NCBI RefSeq assembly: GCF_001293645.1
Contig: NZ_LBMD01000019.1
Location: forward strand, 16,934 to 80,933
Origin: Bacillus sp. CHD6a
Lineage (GTDB): Bacteria > Bacillota > Bacilli > Bacillales > Bacillaceae_I
Reading direction: 5' to 3'
Length of the DNA: 64,000 nt
Below the pieces are notes generated by a model. It had not been told where the DNA came from. It saw only the letters and a list, made by a program, of their open reading frames with translations, and did not search any database. Shown piece by piece: positions 62,280 through 64,000 of this stretch. How positions within the stretch are numbered: the stretch's first letter is position 1; every line of letters begins with the position of its first letter. The translations under genes and the position numbers were made by a program.

Positions 62280-63551
62280 TTAAGCAACTACTTCCCGTTC
62301 GTTGGAGTATTTTTCATAATGTTTTTCATCCATAATCGTTCGCAGAATTTGCACCGTTTCATAAACATCTTTATACGTGGAGTATAATGCAACTGGAGCT
62401 AGCCGGATGATATTGGGCTTACGGAAATCTGGCACCACTCCAAGCTCCTTCAATGCTTTACATATGCGAGCAGCTTCTGGATGTTCAAGACTTACATGGC
62501 CTCCACGACAAACGTCATCCATTGGATTGGTCACTTTGAACCCATATGCCGAAAGCTCTTGCTCAATTAGTTCCATCATCAATCTCGTTTGACGGAGTGA
62601 TTTATGCCTGATTTTCTTCATTCCGATTTCTTCAAACATTTGTAAAGAGCCTAACAACGGAGCCATGCTGAAAATATGAGGAGTCCCAATTTGATAGGCA
62701 CCACTTGTGGCAGCAGGTGTAAACGAATGCTCCATATCAAACTGCTTTTGTTTATCCGAACCAAACCAGCCAGTTAACCCCGGTGTTCTATCAAAATGTT
62801 TTTCATGGACAAACAATGCCCCAACCCCTCCTGGACCGGAGTTTAAATATTTATAATTGCACCAATAAGCAAAATCAACTTCCCATAGGTGAAATTCATG
62901 TGGAATGGCTCCAACAGAATGGCATCCATCCCAACCGACTATAACGCCTTTTTCATGAGCTGCTTTGGTGATTTTTTTTATATCAAACAGCTGACCACTT
63001 CGATACAAAACTGTAGGTAAAATAAGAATGGCCACCTCTTCATTAAGTTGTCGGATGATATCCTCTTCACAGATGGTATGTCCATCCCTGCTTTTCACTT
63101 GAATGAGATGTTCTTCCGGTAGTAAACCTTTCAATTTTAAAATACTTTGAATCGCATATATGTCGGAAGGAAAATTCAACTCATCCGCCACAATCTTCGT
63201 CCGCTTCCCTTTTGGATGATAGAAAGTCGCCAACAATTGATGAAGATTACTTGTGGTAGAACCTGTAACCATCACTTCCTGCTTTTTCGCACCTACAAGC
63301 GGCGCACTTAATTCGCCAAGCTTTTCAGCAAAATAAAACCACGGCTCCTCCCCGCTCGTCCAACCATCAATACCATGTTGTTTCCATGAATCCAAGAGCC
63401 TCAGAAGTGATGATTCTGCCCTCTTCGATAAAAGCCCAAGCGAATTACCATCCATATAAATAGAACCTTCATTTATGTAAAATTCTTCACGATACTTCTT
63501 TAAACAATCCTCATCATCCCATCTATTAATCAGATCCATCGTAATACTCAT
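62280..63551 (-). CDS. kynU: Kynureninase
   Basis: PLP enzyme splitting kynurenine into anthranilate and alanine. 423 aa. PLP lysine in [20 protein letters not shown] near residue 230, with [15 protein letters not shown] near 210 and [10 protein letters not shown] near 32. AGGGGGA precedes the ATG. First gene of kynU-kynB. The right side (63552-64000) holds only repeats. Confidence 0.94.
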   Translation of the reverse strand: MSITMDLINRWDDEDCLKKYREEFYINEGSIYMDGNSLGLLSKRAESSLLRLLDSWKQHGIDGWTSGEEPWFYFAEKLGELSAPLVGAKKQEVMVTGSTTSNLHQLLATFYHPKGKRTKIVADELNFPSDIYAIQSILKLKGLLPEEHLIQVKSRDGHTICEEDIIRQLNEEVAILILPTVLYRSGQLFDIKKITKAAHEKGVIVGWDGCHSVGAIPHEFHLWEVDFAYWCNYKYLNSGPGGVGALFVHEKHFDRTPGLTGWFGSDKQKQFDMEHSFTPAATSGAYQIGTPHIFSMAPLLGSLQMFEEIGMKKIRHKSLRQTRLMMELIEQELSAYGFKVTNPMDDVCRGGHVSLEHPEAARICKALKELGVVPDFRKPNIIRLAPVALYSTYKDVYETVQILRTIMDEKHYEKYSNEREVVA

Positions 63552-63652
63552 CTGTCATCCCCCTTTGCATTTCCCCTACATTATCTCATTATTCTGTTAA
63601 GTGGAACAATGAAAAATGATTAGGTTATAAAGAAATTGAAGTTCCTAGTGAA

Positions 63653-64000
63653 TCATAGTTGTGAATTGGAGCAAATGGCGCAGACTCCTGAGGGAGATAG
63701 CGCTAGGTGGAGACCCCGCAGGCGTAGCTAAGCCACTGAAAAACAGAATACTATGTGTAGTGGATATTTAGCTGTGGATTGGAGCAAATGGCGCAGACTC
63801 CTGAGGGAGATAGCGCTAGGTGGAGACCCCGCAGGCGTAGCTAAGCCACTGAAAAACAGAAATACTATGTGTAGTGGATATTTAGCTGTGGATTGGAGCA
63901 AATGGCGCAGACTCCTGAGGGAGACAGCGCTAGGTGGAGACCCCGCAGGCGTAGCCGAGGAGGCTCCAGCAGCGCCCCTAGGAAAGCGAAGCCATTTGCG
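63653..64000 (+). repeat. Tandem array of MITE left arms and half cores, running off the window
   Basis: ATTGGAGC occurs at 63665, 63778 and 63892 (periods 113 and 114). Each of the first two half cores stops at GCAGGCGTAGC, where a new left end (TAAGCCACTGAAAAACAGAA) begins. The last copy continues into a full right half up to base 64000. The units are nearly identical, so the amplification is recent. Confidence 0.85.

Noticed and set aside
63653..64000. CRISPR-like array suspected from the regular 113-114 bp spacing
   Set aside because: Units are contiguous and nearly identical over their whole length, with no short repeats and unique spacers, and no cas genes are nearby. It is a tandem transposable-element repeat.

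Overview
The window is chromosomal DNA of a low-G+C, endospore-forming Firmicute of the Bacillaceae (Bacillus in the broad sense). Spore genes support this: a GerA/GerB/GerC germinant-receptor operon, an alpha/beta-type small acid-soluble spore protein, a Spo0E-like phosphatase and a sporulation-kinase-like histidine kinase. Further support comes from SigI/RsgI, ClpE with CtsR operators, Ku/LigD, and three SAM (S-box) plus one preQ1 riboswitch. No rRNA, tRNA, CRISPR array, prophage or complete insertion sequence was recognised. The species cannot be named from the sequence alone.

Layout. 1-2.5 kb: queCDEF, with translationally coupled genes, behind a preQ1-I riboswitch. 2.6-8.4 kb: membrane proteins, including a DUF2254 protein, a CPBP protease, a small protein resembling ATP-synthase subunit c, and a YkvI-like transporter. 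8.5-12.3 kb: metY-metX-hom under an S-box. 12.5-15.1 kb: clpE with two CtsR operators and a transposable repeat inserted in its leader. 15.5-25.3 kb: a lipoprotein, a polysaccharide deacetylase, a MurE-type ligase, PepF, a MarR regulator, a ZIP transporter, a Spo0E-like protein, a YibQ-like protein, a CBS protein and a CoA-disulfide reductase. 25.6-35 kb: the methionine-salvage region, with mtnW-X-B-D and mtnE on the minus strand, mtnU and mtnK-mtnA on the plus strand, and two S-boxes; cspB sits among them. 35-47.7 kb: an ArsR/DUF2087 regulator with tandem operators, ogt with a PAS kinase, a radical-SAM protein, a cluster of tiny basic proteins, KtrB/D-type K+ transporter, a SASP, sigI-rsgI and an SDR. 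47.8-50.6 kb: Ku-LigD end joining. 51-64 kb: YeiH, MscS, a tiny FbpA-like protein, a nuclease-helicase fusion, the ger operon, a hydrolase and kynU-kynB.

Functional links. Methionine supply and recycling share S-box control: metY-metX-hom makes methionine from homoserine, while mtnKA, mtnWXBD, mtnE and mtnU return methylthioribose to methionine. The que operon makes preQ1, which its own riboswitch would sense.

The most unusual content is intergenic. A roughly 120-bp, G+C-richer hairpin repeat ('core') occurs at about 14 sites in both orientations. At five sites the core lies inside a 215-218 bp unit with 15-bp inverted ends (GARGCCACTGAAAAA), flanked by 8-9 bp direct repeats. These have the hallmarks of a non-autonomous transposable element (MITE). 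Several copies sit inside older core repeats at the same central position, and three loci carry tandemly repeated left halves with a 113-116 bp period.
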